A stretch of DNA of 64,000 nucleotides, from the NCBI GenBank assembly GCA_965644295.1, contig CBFFRP010000431.1:124001-188000 (forward strand), written 5' to 3'. Under the pieces are notes generated by a model that saw nothing but the letters and a program-made list of their open reading frames with translations, searched no databases and had not been told where the DNA came from. Below, one piece after another: positions 36,046 through 49,315 of this stretch; the first letter of the stretch is position 1, and each line of letters starts with the position of its first letter. Both the position numbers and the translations under genes were made by a program. The stretch is from Paraphysomonas bandaiensis (Eukaryota > Chrysophyceae).

Positions 36046-39000
36046 TCACCACTTCTTAGATTTATATCGAATCGCTTTGGCCGTAATACCCATCAATTTA
36101 ATATGCTCTCGATGAACTTCATTTGAACACAGTGTCCGTAGTGTCTCTGCTGCCGCATCTCGACTTGATTTCGTTCCACTTTCTAGCTCGTGTGCTAGTA
36201 GCGATACTGCATCAGATCGCATGATGGCAGCAGCATTTCCGGGATCTACAGCCAGGTTTCGCAATGTTCCACAGGCTTCTTCTTTAGCGGATGCACCTCC
36301 AGTGCGCAAAACTTGCAATAAATGTTCCAAAGCACCAGCATAAATCACGGCGTATTGATTTTCTTCGTGTTTGTACGAAATGTTTTGAAGAACTCCTGCA
36401 GCAACTGCACGGCAAGTATCATTATCGTACTGAAGCATCTCAATCAGCATCTCAATTCCGCCAGCTTTCGCAATCGCTGCTTTGTTCTCATGTGAATTGA
36501 ATGCTAAATTTCGCAACGCCCTTGCAGCCATAGTCTTGCAATTTATTGGAGAACATCGGAGAATATCAACTAATATTTCAATCGCTCCAGCCGCTGCAAT
36601 AGCAATGCGATTAGATTCGATACATGCCAGGCTCCTCAGGGCTCCTGCAGCCATCTCCTGACACCCATAGTTTCTCTCATTCAGCATATCTACAAGCGGT
36701 AAAATCACTCCTGCTTCTGCTAGCGTAATACTATTTCCATCTTCACCAGATAATATCCCAATGGTAGAAGCTGATGCCTCTCTGACCGCATCACTCTCAA
36801 GTGGTGATAACATTGAAACTAGGTGGGTAGATATTCCATAAGACATTATTTGTGATTTAACTAATTGACTCTCTCGTCCTAAATTTCGAAGAACTGCTAG
36901 GGCTGCAATTTTAGTTTCTGACGTACTCTCATCATCTAGATTACCAACAATATCAGAGACACAGTCTGACTCCAGGATAGCTTTGCGGTATTTCGACACC
37001 CGACAAAAATGACTCAATGAGATTACAGTATATTCACGGCAGTGAATCGATGGGTGAGATAATAATTTTATGAGCCTGTGTAGCACTCCAGCTGCCACCA
37101 GTTCTTCCTTATAATCTTTCTTGTGAAACGCTAGCTGTCTCACTACATCTACTGCAAATTCACAGCATATCTCATCCTCGTGATTCATCATGGCCACGAC
37201 AGGTGAAATCCCATTAGCTTTCACTATGCGAACACAGTTTTCGGCATCCTTAATGATCATCCGAATTATTCCGAGACATGAAGTGGCACACGTTGTGTCA
37301 GTCAATTCTTCCGTTGCGAGGGAGTGAACAGCAGCCACTACAATATCGGCCTCGATTAATCTATCTATATATTTTTCTCCAAGAAAGAAAAGAATGGCAG
37401 AGGCTTTGGATTTGCACTGTGCATTTCCCTCGTGAAGAAGCTGCACAAGAATAGACAACCCGTCGGCATTTGCAATGCGCTCAGCTGTTTCATCCACACT
37501 GGACAACACTTCCAGTATCGACAGCGCGAAGTAGACAGCATCACTGCCCGATAAATTAAGCAGTTTTACGAGTTTCGGAACCATGTCAGAATCAACGAAT
37601 ACATCTTGAACAGCTCTGCTTATAGTACGTTGGCATGACAGCACCTGATGCAATACTCTCAAAGTTGCCAAACGAATCTCACTATTTTCATTCTGTATCT
37701 GTGCGACAAGTTGAGATAACCCCCCCAGTGTGCATATGTTTATCGCATCTTGTTCAGAAAAATGAACACTCATCAATGACCGCGCAGCCATTAGCTGCGC
37801 TGAATGAGCATCGTTACTCAATATATCAACGAGATCACACCCAGCTTCTCGAAGTTCACTGTAAGTAAATCCTAAAGCTACCATTTCTTCTAACGAATGA
37901 CCGTTGAGCACACACTGGCTCGCAATTACACCGAGACATGTACCACATTCACGTAGTTCTGCTAGCGTAAAACCATGCTGATAGAGAAGTGCGGGTGCGT
38001 ACCCTAGACTTATCAACTCCCTTGCAGTAAAATTGCCCTCACGTAGTTGAGATATAGTAAAGCCGTATTCCTTTAATACCAGTGCGTCTAATCCTGCTTC
38101 TTTTAATCCATACAGCAAAGGAAGTTTAGAACTACTTTCGATCTTCTTCGTATTTGCATTGGATGTATCATCACAGTCGTTGATAAGAACACGTACTACT
38201 CCACGTATGGCCGAATCAATATTAGAAATATCAGCGTGAAGTCTACTCCTCTCATCGGCACATGATTCAGATATGCGTCCATCGGCCAAATATGTGTTCA
38301 AAGCTATCTTGAGCGTAGATTCTATTTCGTCCATCGGAAGCAACCGACTTAAACGAGTGAAAACAAACATTACCGTATGAGCAAGATCTGTGGCATCCCA
38401 CGTAATGGTGACTTCAGCATTACCACCTTGAAAGCTGTACCTCACATTCACTCCACCTTGACAATTGGGTACCCCAAGTTGCCTTAATATATAACTCCCA
38501 ATATCACTCGCCAATCCGCTTAACTTAGCCTTCATATGGGCATCAATAACTGCACTCATATACTCCAGCATCTCAATAAAGCGACCCAAACGAACGCTGG
38601 ATGTGTCTTCCATGAATAAGCTCTTAAGCGAAGATCCCCAAAACGATTTCGCTTTTTCAATACTGCTGCGGCACATATTGTCTATTGTTGTGCGCAAACG
38701 ATGCATGTACTCTTCAATATGATTCGCTGGATTTAAACACCCTGACACTTCCACATTTTTCACAGATGTGTCCAGTATACCATGCAGAAGTGGGTTTAAA
38801 ATATCCATGCTGTAAGTTTCCTGAATTTTTGAAAGACCTTTCCTCAAGCAGTCTTCAATAGCAGTCATTACTGCATTCTGTAAATCAAACACTACCTTCG
38901 TGAGAGTTACATCATCCATATCACTGCGAGGTAATATAGGCAGCCCAAGAGCACCGTTAGATATCAATAACTCCTCCTTCTTCCTCAGAAGTTGCTGCAA

Positions 39001-40696
39001 GGTTGCAGGGACCCAATTCTTGCTCATATAATCGAGATACATACGATTCAGCTTTCCAACCAAAGACGCTGTGCCCGCTGTACCAGAGGAGAGCAAGTCG
39101 CTACAACCGTTTCGCTTGAACCAAAGGGGCTCTGACCTGGCCTGACGAACAAGTCTTCCATAGTTAGATTGGTCTTTGGCGAATACGTCCATTCCGGAGG
39201 AGAGGTCATCATCAGGTGCCCCATATGAAGACTCTTCCAATCCATCTGTAAGAGCACTGATGTCATCGTCATTTTCACGTTCATTCACTTGACTTTCTTC
39301 CTCGTCGTGGGGATCATCCCCGGCATTCATTGTGCATACATATCCATGAGGATGAAGGGGAACTGAGCCGACAGAGACATCTTGCATGACACTTCGTCGA
39401 AGTTCACGTATCGCCTTACGACTGATGAGGTCGCATTTCGTAACCACCCCAATAGTACGTGCCTGAAATAGAATACATAAATTATTCTCTGTCGCAATAA
39501 ATATATTTATGTATATGTTTCAAGAAATATATTACACATGCGCGTGCTATGTTCTGGAAGTGCATTGCGTACAGAACAAGTATGAAACCACTGATAGGTG
39601 CCAGAAAAAATATGTACATGATAACATGTGTGGCACTTAAAAAACCCACATGTAGATCGTATTTCTGGACAAACTCCATGGCAGGGGAGCAGGAAAAGCG
39701 GGATCCCGCCTCCACCACAGCCAGAAACAGAGAGTTCGGATTAGATTCAATGTAATGTTCAACTATACACCTCGTATCGGTTGGCAAAGACCCTCCTGCA
39801 GCCACAATGCCAGGCAAATCAATGAGGTCTATGCTAGGTACGTTTGGTGAAGAAACATGCAGCATAAGGTATTGGTCCATACACACACCACCATGCTGAC
39901 CACATTGCTGCTGAATAATGCCAGACATCGCATACTTGACATCCACATGAGCAGCATCCATAGATGGAAGCACAGTAGTCGGCTCAATCTCTTCGTGAGT
40001 GGTTGAGTCCAGTACACTCAATGTCGGCATACAAGGCTCTTCAGCGTATCTTAACTGAACATGAATGGGCAGTCGTGTGCAAATATCCTCTCCACGCGGA
40101 AAGATGGACATCATAGCCAATCGCTCCAATATCGAACTTTTGCCGCTACTCTCGTTACCAATGACAGCCACCTTAGGTGGGTCCCATTTCGGCAATATGT
40201 CAGCTAATAAGGGGCCCAGGGAGTCCAGTTGTTTGAAGATATTACCTAAATATTTTACGGAGATGATTGGGTTTGAAATGTCCATGGTCATTTCGTGCTG
40301 AGGTCTATAAGAATCTAACTGCTTTGATATAGCTGCCAAACACCTGCCTATCTCCTCGTTATCTTGTAGACTAGACCCCATTCTTTCTCTAGTCCATGGA
40401 GATATAATCGGCTGCCCTTTCGATGTGCGATCTTCAAACCATGAAAGTATGGATTTTCTGGAGTATGTATGCCCATCTACATGTATGATATTAATGAAAA
40501 GATGACCTAAACAATAAGATGTAGGCATATATACATATATATACACATACATATATATAGATGCATATATACATATACTGTACATGCCTTCTGCTATGAC
40601 CGGATCCTCTAAGATTTCTTGCGAGATAACATCTATGAGCACAGCCGGTAGATCATAACTATCGCTTAGATCTTTCAATGAAAGAGCTCGAGGCAT
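36046..40696 (-). CDS. U-box / dynamin-type GTPase / ARM-repeat fusion protein
   Basis: Exons 40696-40588, 40476-39650 and 39462-36046 join in phase to about 1450 aa. A U-box (about 16-90; EDPVIAEDGHTYSRKSILSWF split by intron 1) suggests ubiquitin-ligase activity. Next comes a dynamin-family GTPase: G1 GNESSGKS at 143-150, switch-I CTRLP, G3 DLPG at 256-259, G4 TKCD at 320-323. A helical stalk-like region follows, then GF-rich short repeats (about 765-870; YGFTISQLREGNFTARELISLGYA), then about a dozen armadillo repeats to the C-terminus (GAIEILVDIL, AARALRNLAF). Intron 1 needs a GC donor: the GC-AG join recreates DGHTYSR, whereas the nearby GT donor breaks the frame. I know U-box-ARM and dynamin proteins separately but not this combination. 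Confidence 0.85.
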
Positions 40697-41382
40697 ATTA
40701 TATATATGTATATATGTATGTATGTATGTAGCTGTGCGCTAGAATGCAGTCATGTAATGGAATGGAAAACAGGTCACTGGAGTGTAAGTGTTATGTTCAA
40801 AGAGGGGAATAGAACACTTTGATATGATTATTATTAAATGTGTAAGCTAATATTGATTACTAGTGACTATAAATACAAGTTATATACTTGTATGGAGATC
40901 TAGTATGAGACCTTAAGTATGATGAGTGGTATACAGGTACATTCACACCCTTGTGGCTGAAGATATTGACCTCACTATGTACTTCGACTTTCAGGAAGTG
41001 TACCTGGATACAATGCACAGGTACAGTACTTGAAAATATCAGATACATATAAAAGTCCACACGTACATATATGTATCTACTGCTGTAGATATCTTCTATA
41101 TCCATAGTAGGAAGCAAATATATATACAGCAGTACACAAGTACAGTTTAAATATATCAGTACATATATTTTAGGTACATCATTCATAACTCTGACTGAGT
41201 TTCATACCATAATATCAAGATAGGAGGTTCAATCCTCCATCAGGCACTCATATAAGTGAAGAGCACTATTGGAGATATTCTCTAATCTAAAATTTAGTTC
41301 TTATAACACACAAACAAAAGTGAAAGTAAACTATTTCATTGTATTGTATATACACACATATATCATCAGCGAATAGTTAAAC
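40697..41382. promoter_or_regulatory. divergent intergenic region, U-box-dynamin / dymeclin
   Basis: 686 bp between divergent start codons. It contains a short GTAT run at about 40700-40735 next to the minus-strand start. Opposed copies of the recurring motif lie at 41078-41087 (TACTGCTGTA) and 41125-41135 (TACAGCAGTAC), about 250-300 bp before dymeclin. No exon is supported. Confidence 0.4.
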
Positions 41383-44300
41383 ATGGAGAATATTGCTTTT
41401 AATAGCGCTATGCATGACTTCACAGGCTCTCATAGACTAGAATCAGAAGATCCTAGATGGTCAACTTTATTCCAGTATCCAGAAACACTCATGTTAAAAG
41501 GAAATGAACCGATGTGGAAGTCATATTGTTCTCGATTACTCTCTAATAATATTACGACTGGGAATTTAATTACTTTATTGGAAAAAACTGTTAGTAAAAT
41601 CAGACAGGTGGTGATGAGTAGAAATAAAAGTGGAGCGTTGCAGCAGTGCTGTGTAGCAATGCATATAACTGGGCTAATTCTGCACAGCTTTATTTCACAA
41701 GTACACTCATCTGAGGTAAAGCATCTTCTTCTGTTACGATTAGGATTCAAACATCTGTATCTATGTCTATTGGATCGCTTACTGTGTATTACTAATATTG
41801 ATTTGATTTGTAGATGCGGCGTCAGTTAGGCTTGCCACAGAGCTACAATGCTTCAGTTGTATCCAGAGGGCCTAGGAACGCCAATTCAGTATCGTCTGAT
41901 CCGTTCGCCCACGGGGAGTGGGTGGTCCAAGAGCTTCTGGAGGAAATAGTGGAGCTTTTACATGCCAATGCGCACGTGTAAGTCTTTGGTTCCTGCTGCA
42001 TGGTATTTAGCATATATTTTTCTGTACACTATGACTGTTAGCGGGAGTGGACATGTCTGAGATATGTGTTAGTTTTTGACCTGCTACGTTTAATATTCTG
42101 CAATAGGACTTGGCTTTACGATGCGTTTTACTTCGCATGTAATTTGCTGTTGTGTATGTTGAGCTCTCAATTGTACATACCATCTGCACAAGGTCCTGAT
42201 GCACGAAGTGAGATGTCCAGAGACCCACAGCTGAATTATTGTCAACAGGAGTCTGAAGATAATATATTTATGAGCTACTTGTTCGTCATAGCTTCAGTTC
42301 AGATGAAGGTATGGGGTTGGTGCTGTTATATTTAGTTGTAGCGGATTCATCTCTTTCTTGATTAGTTTGACATCTTGTATATTTTTTGTTTATCTCCATG
42401 TAAATTTAGGATGCTCTTCATCGCCCAGATATTGCTAGTACAGATGCTCTTCCATGCAAGCTAATTAAGTCTCTTATAATGCACACAACTGCCGCGGCTT
42501 CAATCCCCTCGTCTCTTTCCATGAATCGCCTAGTTAACTTCAACCACAGGCTTTCGTCGAGTTCCTCTTCACAATTTAGTTCGATTCAATCCACCACTGA
42601 AGCTGAAGTTGAAGTGCGTCCCACCAATTCGATTTCAGTATCCAACAGTGCACTCTCCTCTGTTGGGGTGTGGAGCATCATTGGCTCTTGGATTAATATG
42701 CCCCTCAATGTGGTGAGGCATGTAGCTGCTTATTATTTGGATGATTATTGGATGTACGGATATTCATACCGGACAAATACCCCCCACTCAAAGCAAATTG
42801 CATCTCCAAATAATGCAGGGGGTAGTGTTGCCAGCAGTGATGTTTTGGCTGAGAGAGCATTGAGTGTTTTACACGTTTTAATTCAAAATAAACGGTGAGC
42901 TACATGTGGCTTATATATGCATTATTAAGGCAGTGCAATGGGAGTGCCTTTCGCACCAGCAAGACTTACTTGATGTAAATTCTCACGCGGCGTTTCTATA
43001 TTATTGTGTGTCCAGCATAAGTAGTGTAATATGTCTATTGTGAAGTGTCCTAGCGTATCTTTGTTTATGATTTGGTGCCCATTCTGAGATTTTGTGTTTT
43101 TAGATCTAGGCGCGTCGACAATTCTACGGTGCCGCATAACCCGTTTCGCCAGGCCTTCTGTATGCTTCACGACCAGAATATGGAAGCCGTGCTACATGAC
43201 GGAGATGAAGAGATGGGTGTTCGACAAGGTGCTGGAGAATTCAGGCTTCATGTTGATTTTAGAGAACTCACGAGAAGTTTAGCCAGGTGATGCCATGGAT
43301 TCCTGTGCGTAGTGTGTTTGTGTGTATTACCCCTATTTGGGCGTAGCATTAAAGTATTCCATATTACTTATGACGTGCATTGATAATCATGTGTATAGCC
43401 ACGTATCATCGGAGAATCATTCCATGTTGATCTACTCGTTACTACAGTCGCACCCGACTTACCTTCCATCTATAGCTGCGTCAGGTATGCGTTCTATTAT
43501 GATGAGTGATATGTGACGTGGCTTCACTATAGGTGCAGTTAAGCCGCTGTTGATAGCTCTTCTTGAGCAGCTATACAACATCAATGAAAATAGCTTATCA
43601 ACGACACGCGTTGATGCGTTGTACGTTGTAGTTATTAATATTCTTATGATAGTACAGGACTCATCGTTGAAGCCTGTCTTATGCAAGCTTCAGCTTGATA
43701 CACAGCTGAGTTGGTACAAAGAAAAGTGTCTATCCAATGTACGCCAAGTGTCTATCAAATGTATCTATTCTCAACACCATTTTAATGACTTTGTCACAGT
43801 CTTGTCCTTTTTTGTGATATATATAATTTTTTTTCCAGGTATCGATGGGCGACCTGGTCGTACTCTGCGTTCTCCGAGGCGCAGTGAACAGCATGTTTGC
43901 GATTAAGGACTCGTATTTGCTAACCAATACACTAGCTGTACTGATGGACATTGCCCCTTATTTGCAAAAAGTCCATTCGTATACGGCTGAGAGATTGGTG
44001 TCAGTTACTTACAGGTTCGTTAGCGACTGACAGAAGGCATGACGTATTACGTATATATTCTGCAGATTTGATGCAATAGTATATATATTGAAGTCGGTAT
44101 TTTTTATATTCTAATACCACCCTATAGGTTGTGCAAGCGATATAGTACTCTGATGAACAAAGTCAAATCTCATCGATTGAACCCTAAATTCCACCAGAAT
44201 AGTGTGACCCGGGACCCCCATGCGACGCTTGGCGAGCCCACACCTTCAACTTCAAAATCCAATGTCGAATCATCTAAGAATAATGAAATTGAGAAAGAGG

Positions 44301-45999
44301 AAGCAGAAGTAGTTATTGGAGCGAACTACCTTCCCTCTGCGGCGGAGTCAACGTAAGTGCGAAAACTATATATGAATATACTCTGTTCATACATGCTTCA
44401 CCTAAGTATTTATTACTTTTCAACTACTACCAGCTATTCGTTGTGTATATAGTCGAATATGCGTTGGTTTCAACGTGTTGGTATCCACCCCTAACGTGTG
44501 AATTTCGCAGTGAAGTGAACATATACAACGCAACATCAACAGAAGCCCAGTACTACAAATCACAGTCATCTGAATCGCAGTGGGAGGACTCGTCAGCCAA
44601 TAGATTGCAACGCATGGAAAGCTGTGGACAAGACTTGCCAGAAGACTTCGATTTTAGATTAGAAGTAATGGAGGAGACACTGTATGCACTCATACTTACC
44701 ATAGGGTGTGCTTTAAGGTAATTTGTTGGCATACCACGATATATATGTATTGCATTTGAAGCATGCTTGGTATGTGTGGGGGTGGTTGTTTTTTGTGGTT
44801 TTGCTCATATCTTCAGAATTATATATCAGCAAAATATGTTATTTGTGTATTTCGTACTTAAGATGTTGGGTTTTTATTCTCTGCTGATGTGTCGTTATGA
44901 TAACGATCACTATTGTATCAAGCAGAGGAACTCGTCGGAAGTCTAATATACATCTTGTGTATGCTCTGGCTCGGAAACACGACGCTGTGTGTGAAGCCCT
45001 TTCGAGCCCTGAGATATGTAGTCTATTCAACTGCGACACGAGAAATATATTTGTGGAAACTGTTAATAAAGATACGTCATTTGATCTGGAGAATTCGGAC
45101 GATGAGTCTACGATTACGACAAGTACTAAAACTGCTGAAGCTACCGACTCGAATACTGTTATGCAGAGAAATTGTAGTCCCGAGCCCAGAAAAGAAAGAA
45201 TGGATAGATACAATTCGCAGTTGAAAGCAAACAAGAGTATTTTGACATTAGCTGATATAGCGGCACTTACCAGGAGAACTGTAAGAGTGCTAGAGGAGTT
45301 TTCCAGTGGTAATGGCGGCGATAATTCTGGAATTCAAACAGCGGATGATGTAAGTCTGAATTGACTTCTATAAAGACTACAAGATATATAATAGTTGCTT
45401 TGTAGCTTTTAGTAATATAATAGCTCCTAATTGTTCAATGCACCATCGATAGTATATTTAGATTTATGGACTAAAGCATGTTATACTTGACAATAGTCGT
45501 GATGTCTACATCGCATGTTTTACGCTGTACTAATAGTACGTCTAACTGTTTTGTAGGCATTGCGAGTGTTGACTGAAAATATTGGCGACGATGGTACATG
45601 TTTACCTCCATTCAGTGCGACTGAAGAATGTGAATTGACGTTTCGTTATGAAGAGGGAGAGAATCCAGAGGCATTTTTTGTGCCATACATATGGGAAACT
45701 GCGGTTAGTATGTGCTGAATTTGATATTACGCAGAGTACTTGTCGCATATATATGCTTTGTGTGGTATTTAGGAGAGATTACAAACAAAGCCTTATTTGG
45801 GGCTTAATTATTAGTTGCCTTGACATCATTGATTACGTAACATTGGTTTGGGCAGGTGAGAAAGTGTGTGGATGTGGCTTGGGACACGGAGCGGATCTCG
45901 CTGTTCGACGTGTTTCCTTACGATTCGGCAGTAGAGCCTCCTGTAGAACAAAAAGATGGTGACTATGAGGACAGGAGCAATGTATCAGACATCGTTTGA
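41383..45999 (+). CDS. DYM: dymeclin
   Basis: Thirteen exons join in phase to about 993 aa: 41383-41715, 41814-41977, 42107-42308, 42410-42894, 43104-43286, 43399-43484, 43533-43738, 43839-44014, 44128-44352, 44511-44717, 44926-45349, 45557-45703, 45856-45999. Collinear matches to dymeclin include EDPRWSTLF..., TGNLITLLEKT, the HNPFRQAF block, LIYSLLQSHP, SWYKEKCLSNVSMGDLVVLCVLRG, SNIHLVYALARKHD and YEEGENPEAFFVPYIWETA. In animals dymeclin is a Golgi-associated protein of vesicle traffic. The N-terminal myristoylation glycine of the human protein is absent (MENIAF). The protein is longer than human DYM (669 aa) because of acidic, Ser-rich insertions around 44200-44640 and 45070-45240. Exon 11's acceptor could be shifted by 4 nt. 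Confidence 0.9.
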
Positions 46000-46647
46000 G
46001 GGAACCGAGTTTTGCGTAGATAGATATATTGTCAGCTGTGTGCATATGTAAGAGGGAATGTAAAGTTAACGAATAGCTAATCACTATAGCCGATAAAATT
46101 CCAACTTCATAGTAGCAAAGGGTAAGTTCGACTATGTTTTTATGTCGCTAGTAACACTGCGTTCGGAGCGCACAAAGCACTTACAATGCGGACAATTTAA
46201 AAGCTTAATATATGATGCTCAAGTTATTCGTAATATTATTGTCAGCACATCTCACATCTCTACAATGGTTGAAATCTGCGCTTTACAAAGCCTTCAACAA
46301 ATCTTGTCGACATGAAATTATTTCACCGCCATCTGACTAAACGGTTACCAGGCCCTGGCCAGACTGGATTATTGAATGCAGAAATTGCTGGTACCATTTA
46401 CACTTTGCTTGCGTAGCTCAACGATTACATCATATGCCGTGCATGGTTCCGGATACCGTATTTTACACATCTACCCCAACGCAAAGAAAATATACGAAAC
46501 CATGACATAATTGTTACTGTATATATACTTAAAATATATCTAGATCGACATGTAAACATATACTCCAGTATGTTAAGTGTACTATTTTGACCGCTTTTCC
46601 TATAAACAATAGCAAAATAGTTAACATCAACAGATGCTGATCACATG
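46000..46647. other. spacer between convergent genes
   Basis: About 650 bp of AT-rich sequence between the 3' ends of dymeclin and the J-protein. No exon, repeat or RNA gene recognised. Confidence 0.5.
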
Positions 46648-49145
46648 TCACAACAATATAACCTTTATACTCTCGCGCAAGGATTTATATCTCCTAATGC
46701 ACTGCGATGTAGACTTTCCCTGAGTCGCTTTAGAAATTATCACACCACACACACAAGGCTTCACCTTGACCCCGCTTGAAATTGCCTGCCACCTCTCCGA
46801 TGCACTCATGCCTAACGACGTGGGATACAATTTTAAGCCAGCTTCTGCAGTTACATAATATAAGACACGCGATTAATGCAATTAACAGCATCAACCTAAT
46901 TGTTTTTGCTGTTCCACTGTCCAAAATTCATCTTCTCTTGTTTTATCTTCTCCATGCCCATCACAAGGATCACCAGATGGTTTCTCTTGAATGTTTCCGG
47001 AAGATGTTTCATCTCGCTTGCTTACATTAGATTTGGTAGAACTCAATTGGAAGCTGTTCTTCCTCAAGGCTTGATATTCACGGATGCACTCATCTTTAGT
47101 AAAGAGTTCGTTTGGAGCAAGCTAGCCACAAATAGATATGAGTATAGTTTCATAAGAATAATTTCGTTTCACACTACACCTGTTGATTCATGTGGTTGGC
47201 AATAATTTCCCAGCGTTGCCTCTGGCCAGGGGGGAATTTTTGCGCCGCCTAAACGAAGTAAACGCCACATCGTAGACACTACCAGATAGTATGTACCTTG
47301 GATAGTGCACCCATCTCTTTCGATGTCCACAGTCGATCTGCTACTATAGTGTCCTTTGCCTTTATGTCTGATGCGCCCGCACACAATGGCTCATTGTCGC
47401 ATGGTACTGGCGGATCACACACTACATCGTTTTCCAACGCAGGCGCAACTTCCGTACGACTACATTGTACAGCACCAAAATCACAAACGCAGGGAAAAGA
47501 AATTAAAGTGAAGTCACCTTGTTGTCTGCTGTTTCACTTCCACAGTTTTCAAGAGGTGGTCCATTAGCGCACGCGCGTCCACAACTAAGGCGGGGTCTTG
47601 ACTCGCAGATTCTAGTCTTTGCAACACGTCGATGTATTTCTCAACTACTCTCTTTAATACACTACCACTAAGATCGTATCATACATATTTTAGGTTGTAA
47701 CCTGGGTATTTATAGATAAACAAAATGCTTCTAAGAGTTCTTCTGAGATTGACTCTTCATCACCTATTTCCCCCCACTCAAGACTATGATCAGCAGGACC
47801 AGCTTCAACTTTTTTATCTCCTGGATCTTCGAATACACCACATTTTTTCTGTGTACTGTCGTCGATTCCAGCTGCTGCGAGAATAAGACTGTCCACGTGC
47901 ATATTTAAGAGTGAAAATAGTTCCCGACGCTTCACACGTATGCCTCTATTTTGTGAGCGAGTGACTGCTACCGGCTGATGGGGCTTAGGAATCACGGGGC
48001 CACGTCTATCCTTGACGGAACTCTGTGCATATCGGAATAGTCGCGGCAGATAAGCACAGAGAATAAGTGTTCCTAATGAAATACTATTAGTCGAAGGTTC
48101 ATTAATACGTAATTAGTATGACAATACACTTAACAACTATACCTATAATGGCAATTGTGGATAAAGGATTGTTTCTAATATCTTGTAAAGTCGTATCTTT
48201 TTCCCATGACCACAACTCGTCTTCGTCATCTCCTACGATACAATAACTTAAACCAGAGATCACATAGATATATACATTGCATACACATAAAATGATGCTA
48301 AGATGACAACGGCATGGTTCGAAGTGAACTTACCTGTCTGTTGGAAAAAAGCTCTGGCCTCCTCATATGTCCAATCATTTCTGCAAAAAATTAAAAATAC
48401 GAAAGCAATATCAAAATGAACAATTGTCACTTGTTTAACGACTACTAAAATGAGCTTATTACAAACTAGGCCACTTATAAAGCACACCAATATTGTACAC
48501 TAACCTGCTTTTCTCTCGAGGCCCAGAAGAGTCACGATGCTGCATGCTAACTAACCCAATCTAACATCATACGTATAGTCAATCCCGCTCTTTTGTGGGC
48601 GTAGTCATACCTTCTGATCAATCCATTCCCAGTTAAAATTATATTCATCAGGGTAGTCTAGTATATTATCGTGCATAAGGATGTAATCATATCGTTTTCG
48701 CTTCACCTTATATGAATAGTTACAAGTAGAAAATACTAAACATATCACATCACTTTTGTATCACTGAGAACTTCATATGCCTTTGCTAACCGAACAAAAT
48801 TTTCTTCTGCTTTTTTCTATAAATAATTTATATAAACATATGCATCATAAGTCTAGTTCTGTATAACCTTATCAGCTTCAGATGTTAACTGCAGCTTATC
48901 TATAAGACAGTATTAGATCCCTTATAAGATACATAGAGAGAGGTGTGTCTACCAGGATGTAATGATATCGCTAATTTACGATAAGCTTTTTTAATTTCTT
49001 TTGTAGTGGATGATTCAGATACACCGAGAACATGATAGTATGATCTCCCCCACATCTTCTCCCATTCAAATAAACCACTTGAATAAGTGAGATGATATAA
49101 TTGTAATGTTATTAATATTGTAAATAATGTGACGATATTCTTCAT
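46648..49145 (-). CDS. DNAJC1/ERdj1-like ER J-protein with two SANT domains
   Basis: Fourteen exons (49145-48953, 48899-48868, 48816-48754, 48706-48611, 48560-48505, 48380-48334, 48232-48143, 48072-47702, 47651-47518, 47459-47297, 47248-47180, 47121-46896, 46844-46765, 46719-46648) join in phase to about 563 aa. A signal peptide (1-22) precedes a J-domain (about 33-105; [23 protein letters not shown] with the HPD motif rebuilt across intron 1, KRKRYDYIL). One membrane helix (about 182-203) comes next. Two cytosolic SANT domains follow: [20 protein letters not shown]...RWEIIA (about 404-457) and [18 protein letters not shown]...SERWQAI (about 504-560). This is the ERdj1/MTJ1 plan: a lumenal J-domain recruiting BiP and a cytosolic face near ribosomes. 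Several exons are below 60 nt. It is divergent from the histidine kinase. Confidence 0.87.
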
Positions 49146-49315
49146 AATGAATAGGATGATATATGGATAGTATGTTCACTGGTATGTATGTGTGTATATG
49201 TTCATAGTAGACTTACTAGAAGACACGAAGACACTGACTTGATTCTTTCAAACCATTTACCACTTCGACCAAATATTATTGGGACCAACCGAGTTCCTTC
49301 ACAAGCACTGGATGT

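Noticed and set aside
41170-41255. tRNA-like T-arm (ggaggttcaatcctcc)
   Set aside because: The stem pairs only as a 5-bp hairpin with a 6-base loop. No matching acceptor, D or anticodon arms could be built around it.
46900-47205. Plus-strand 101-aa hydrophobic frame
   Set aside because: Antisense to SANT-coding exons of the J-protein, and no start context or homology.
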